Source of the DNA: Planctomycetota bacterium | Lineage (GTDB): Bacteria; Planctomycetota; Planctomycetia; Pirellulales; Lacipirellulaceae | Direction: 5' to 3' | DNA length: 64,000 nt | NCBI GenBank assembly: GCA_024278955.1 | Contig: JAJRSE010000012.1 | Location: forward strand, 124,001 to 188,000 | Shown: piece after piece, positions 61,436 to 64,000 of the stretch | Layout: every line of letters starts with the position of its first letter | Numbering within the stretch: position 1 is the first letter of the stretch | Program-made: the position numbers and the translations under genes | Notes under the pieces: generated by a model | What the model was told of the DNA's origin: nothing | The model's input: only the letters and a program-made list of their open reading frames with translations | Database searches by the model: none

Positions 61436-62342
61436 AGTGATCTCCCTGCGAAAGATTAAAGTTGAACAATTCCTTATCAAACTCGCCATATTCGGCGTAT
61501 CGCAACAATTCATAGAGCTGCTGGCGTGTCTGCATCTTTGCGACCATGGGCTCCTGGGTTCCCTGCTCTGATAGAGAAAGCAGCCCTTTTTCGATCGCCT
61601 TCATGGCAAGTCGTAAAGTGGTGACTGGGTAGATAACTAGGTTGTAGCCAAGGTTAGATAGCTGATCGGTTGTCAGCAACGGCGACTTGCCGAACTCGGT
61701 CATGTTGGCTAATAGCGGGACATCGATTGCGCTGCGGAATGCCTCGAATTCGCTTTCGTCGAGAAGCGCTTCGGGGAAAATCATCTCGGCGCCAGCATCG
61801 ACGTAGCATTGGGCTCGTTCAATTGCCGGTGCAAGACCTTCGACGCCTCGGGCATCGGTGCGTGCGATGATCAAAAAGTTTGCGTCGGTCTTCGCACTGG
61901 CGGCGGCCTTGATTTTTCGAGACATTTCCTCGACTGTCACCAACTGCTTGTTATCCAAATGTCCGCACCGTTTGGGAAACTGCTGGTCTTCTAAATGGCA
62001 CCCGCATAATCCGGCAGCTTCGATGGTTGCTATCGTCCGTGCTAGGTTTGCGACCTCGCCGAAGCCGGTATCAATGTCGACGATCGTCGGTAAACTGGTC
62101 ATACGAGCGATCGACTCGGCACGACTGGCAACTTCCGAGAGAGTTGTCAAACCAATGTCGGGAAAACCTAGCTCTGCCGACAAGGCAGCTCCCGAGACGT
62201 AAACCCCGTCGAATCCTAGCTTCTCGATTTGCATCGCAACGAGCGGCGCAAACGCGCCGGGAAATCGGAGCATTTTTCCGCCGGCAAGCGACTGGCGGAA
62301 CCAAGCACGTTTTTCGGCTGGAGTTTTGGTGGCATGCAACAT
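61428..62342 (-). CDS. prpB: 2-methylisocitrate lyase
   Basis: Cleaves 2-methylisocitrate to pyruvate and succinate in the methylcitrate cycle. The 304 residues of the ICL/PEP-mutase fold show FPGAFAPLVAMQIEKLGFDG, YVSGAALSAELGFPDIGLTT, VDIDTGFGEV (metal Asp) and LEDQQFPKRCGHLDNKQLV with the catalytic Cys in KRCGH. The start ATG overlaps the prpD stop (TGATG at 62340-62344). Succinate and pyruvate formed here feed the TCA cycle, for which sucCD is elsewhere in the window. Confidence 0.95.
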   Translation of the reverse strand: MLHATKTPAEKRAWFRQSLAGGKMLRFPGAFAPLVAMQIEKLGFDGVYVSGAALSAELGFPDIGLTTLSEVASRAESIARMTSLPTIVDIDTGFGEVANLARTIATIEAAGLCGCHLEDQQFPKRCGHLDNKQLVTVEEMSRKIKAAASAKTDANFLIIARTDARGVEGLAPAIERAQCYVDAGAEMIFPEALLDESEFEAFRSAIDVPLLANMTEFGKSPLLTTDQLSNLGYNLVIYPVTTLRLAMKAIEKGLLSLSEQGTQEPMVAKMQTRQQLYELLRYAEYGEFDKELFNFNLSQGDHCG

Positions 62343-63850
62343 CAGAAAATACCTTTCGCATCACGCTCGACGCACTGCACGAGGTCGCGGTTCATTTGAA
62401 CATTCAGCTGCAAAACTTCCGCCGTCGACAGGTCGGGCAGGCGGTCGCAAAGACTAAGAAAACGCTCTCGCTCAGAAGAGTCCAACATTTCCTCGGTCAA
62501 AGTATCAAACTTACGAATATAATCGGCCCGGACAAACGGTCGCTGGCCCGCAGGATGGGCGTTGGCCACGGCAAGCTCTTCTTCTATCTGCTTACCCCCT
62601 CTCAGTTGGATCGCGACTCGCCCTCCGAATGCCCGGCGAGCTGGGTCGGTGGCATGATAACGGTCGGTCCACGCGGAATCTTCCGTGGTTGCAATTTTAC
62701 GCCACAACGCGACGGTTTCCTTTCGCTGCGCCCGTTCGGGTGAATAACTTTCGACCTGATGCCAACGCCCATCTTCTAGGGCCACGGCAAAAATATACAT
62801 GATGCTATGATCGAGCGTTTCGCGAGTTGCTTGCGGGTCGAATTTTTGTGGATCGCCCGATCCTGTTCCAATGACGTAATGGGTATGGTGGCTTGTGTGG
62901 ATGGTGATTTTTTCGATCTCACTTAGATCGCGAATTTTGGTGCGCATCTGAAACGCAAGATCGATGAGCGCCTGCGACTGATACTCGGCTGAATGCTCTT
63001 TGGTGTAAGACTCTAAGATCGCGCGGCGCGGTTCTCCTGGCCCGGGAAGGGGAATCTGATACTCGGCCTGCCGACCGTCGAGCATGTAGGCGAGCACGCT
63101 GTCTTCGCCTTCGTAGATGGGCGAAGGGCTTTGTTCGCCCCGCATGGCTCGATCGACCGCTTCGATCGCCAGCTTACCGGCATGGGCTGGGGCGTATGCT
63201 TTCCAACTCGATATTTGCCCCTTTCGAGACTGGCGTGTCGAGAACGAAACATGGACCGCCTGTTGAATTGCCTGATAGACGATCTCGGTCGAAAGCCCCA
63301 GCATCGCGCCGATGCCGGCTGCTTGGGCAGGGCAAAGATGGGCGATATGGTCTTTCTTGTGCTTGTGCAGACAAATGCCTTTGACCAGCGCAATTTGGAT
63401 TTCGTAAGCCGCGACGATACCCCGCAGCAAGTCGGCACCGGTCGAACCGCACTGCTGAGCCACGGCAAGTAGCGGCGGGATGTTATCCGCCGGATGAGAA
63501 TAGTCGGCAGCTAAGAAAGTGTCGTGCATGTCGAGTTCACGTACCGCGACGCCATTCGCCCAGGCTGCCCATTCTGCGTCGAAGGTTCGGCCGTTCTCGA
63601 TTCCGAAAAGATTTGCCCCCGAGGCGCGCGGATGGGCGAGAGCCTGCGATCGCGCGTGGGCAACTGGTCCGCGATTGATCGCTGCGGTGGCGACCGAGGC
63701 GTTGTCGATTATACGGTTAGCCACCATGCCAGCCACCTCTTCGCCGATCGCGACGTTACCGGTCGCCACTTCGGCAAGCTTCCAGGCCAATTGCTCCTCT
63801 TGTGGAGGTGTCGCCGCAGAGGGGCAAACGCGAACCGTATGAAGCTCCAT
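62342..63850 (-). CDS. prpD: MmgE/PrpD-family 2-methylcitrate dehydratase
   Basis: Dehydrates 2-methylcitrate to 2-methyl-cis-aconitate. The 502 residues of the MmgE/PrpD fold are represented by GVAVRELDMHDTFLAADYSH followed by PADNIPPLLAVAQQ, GLSTEIVYQAIQQAVHVSFS, GQISSWKAYAPAHAGKLAIE and ATRETLDHSIMYIFAVALED. ATG 63850 (MELHTVRVCPSAATPPQ) is preferred to 63895. It is first of a prpD-prpB-prpC operon with overlapping ends. No acnD/prpF or prpR regulator is in the window; aconitase would have to complete the cycle. Confidence 0.94.
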   Translation of the reverse strand: MELHTVRVCPSAATPPQEEQLAWKLAEVATGNVAIGEEVAGMVANRIIDNASVATAAINRGPVAHARSQALAHPRASGANLFGIENGRTFDAEWAAWANGVAVRELDMHDTFLAADYSHPADNIPPLLAVAQQCGSTGADLLRGIVAAYEIQIALVKGICLHKHKKDHIAHLCPAQAAGIGAMLGLSTEIVYQAIQQAVHVSFSTRQSRKGQISSWKAYAPAHAGKLAIEAVDRAMRGEQSPSPIYEGEDSVLAYMLDGRQAEYQIPLPGPGEPRRAILESYTKEHSAEYQSQALIDLAFQMRTKIRDLSEIEKITIHTSHHTHYVIGTGSGDPQKFDPQATRETLDHSIMYIFAVALEDGRWHQVESYSPERAQRKETVALWRKIATTEDSAWTDRYHATDPARRAFGGRVAIQLRGGKQIEEELAVANAHPAGQRPFVRADYIRKFDTLTEEMLDSSERERFLSLCDRLPDLSTAEVLQLNVQMNRDLVQCVERDAKGIF

Positions 63851-64000
63851 GCTAACTATCCCAACATCCCCAGGTAGTAAAATTGTTCGAGTCAACTTAT
63901 TAGACCAAAGAAACTGCTAGCACTGCGGAGTGCGAGCAATCTCATGTTGTACAAAAAACGAGTTTTCGGTAGGTTTCTGGCATCATTGTTTTGGCCTAGG

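Overview
The window looks like a chromosomal segment of a planctomycete, most likely a Pirellulales-type marine or freshwater heterotroph. That placement is inferred from gene content recalled by family, not from a phylogeny. The pointers are: divergent Mur-family proteins outside a normal dcw cluster; a free-standing RNA polymerase alpha-CTD protein; a helix-turn-helix/EIIA fusion; paired secreted barrel-like proteins; secreted repeat and Cys-rich proteins; a sulfotransferase inside a polysaccharide operon; weak or absent Shine-Dalgarno sites at most starts; and moderate GC. No phage, IS transposase, CRISPR array, rRNA or tRNA was recognised.

Layout. 1-4.4 kb: hslVU (hslU cut by the left edge), a small Cys-motif protein, an isochorismatase-like hydrolase, and a two-gene arginine-to-proline module that looks like a split cyanobacterial AgrE/ArgZ. 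4.7-8.7 kb: a disordered acidic/RGG protein, adenine deaminase and a lone type II secretion F protein. 8.8-14 kb (minus strand): a metallopeptidase-like lipoprotein, ispG, a CPBP protease, pgsA and rimO. 14.2-20.7 kb: an IrrE-like protein, a receiver-like protein overlapping a HTH-EIIA regulator, then a divergent MurE-like ligase, a MurF-C-like single domain and a divergent MurG. 20.7-31.2 kb: a Gfo/Idh oxidoreductase, a single-domain response regulator, a secreted repeat protein, the alpha-CTD protein, a UvrD/PcrA helicase, an RlmM-like methyltransferase and a barrel-protein pair. 31.2-33.3 kb: sucCD. 33.3-34.6 kb: a 1.2 kb non-coding stretch rich in short repeats.

34.6-42.1 kb is a complete Na+-translocating NADH:quinone reductase locus (nqrABCDEF) followed by its two maturation factors, apbE (flavin transfer) and nqrM. 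42.1-55.7 kb is one long minus-strand exopolysaccharide operon of 12 genes. It starts with a GGDEF-like/sugar-transferase fusion and continues through four glycosyltransferases, an amino-sugar module (DegT aminotransferase, Gfo/Idh dehydrogenase, hexapeptide acyltransferase), an FAD oxidoreductase, a deacetylase, a sulfotransferase and a GT39-like membrane glycosyltransferase. A GGDEF protein is encoded divergently next to its head. 57.1-59.8 kb is a lysine-degradation pair (lysine 6-dehydrogenase-like plus ALDH7). 60.3-63.9 kb is a prpDBC methylcitrate-cycle operon. Together with sucCD, this describes a respiring heterotroph that feeds lysine, arginine and propionate carbon into the TCA cycle and uses a sodium-pumping respiratory entry point.

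Two interspersed non-coding repeat families stand out. One is a ~75-80 bp sequence in three places, two of them directly at a gene's 3' end. The other is a MITE-like family with 14-bp terminal inverted repeats around interchangeable internal palindromes; three of its five copies are head-to-tail at 59.8-60.1 kb and share 4-bp CTAG junctions.
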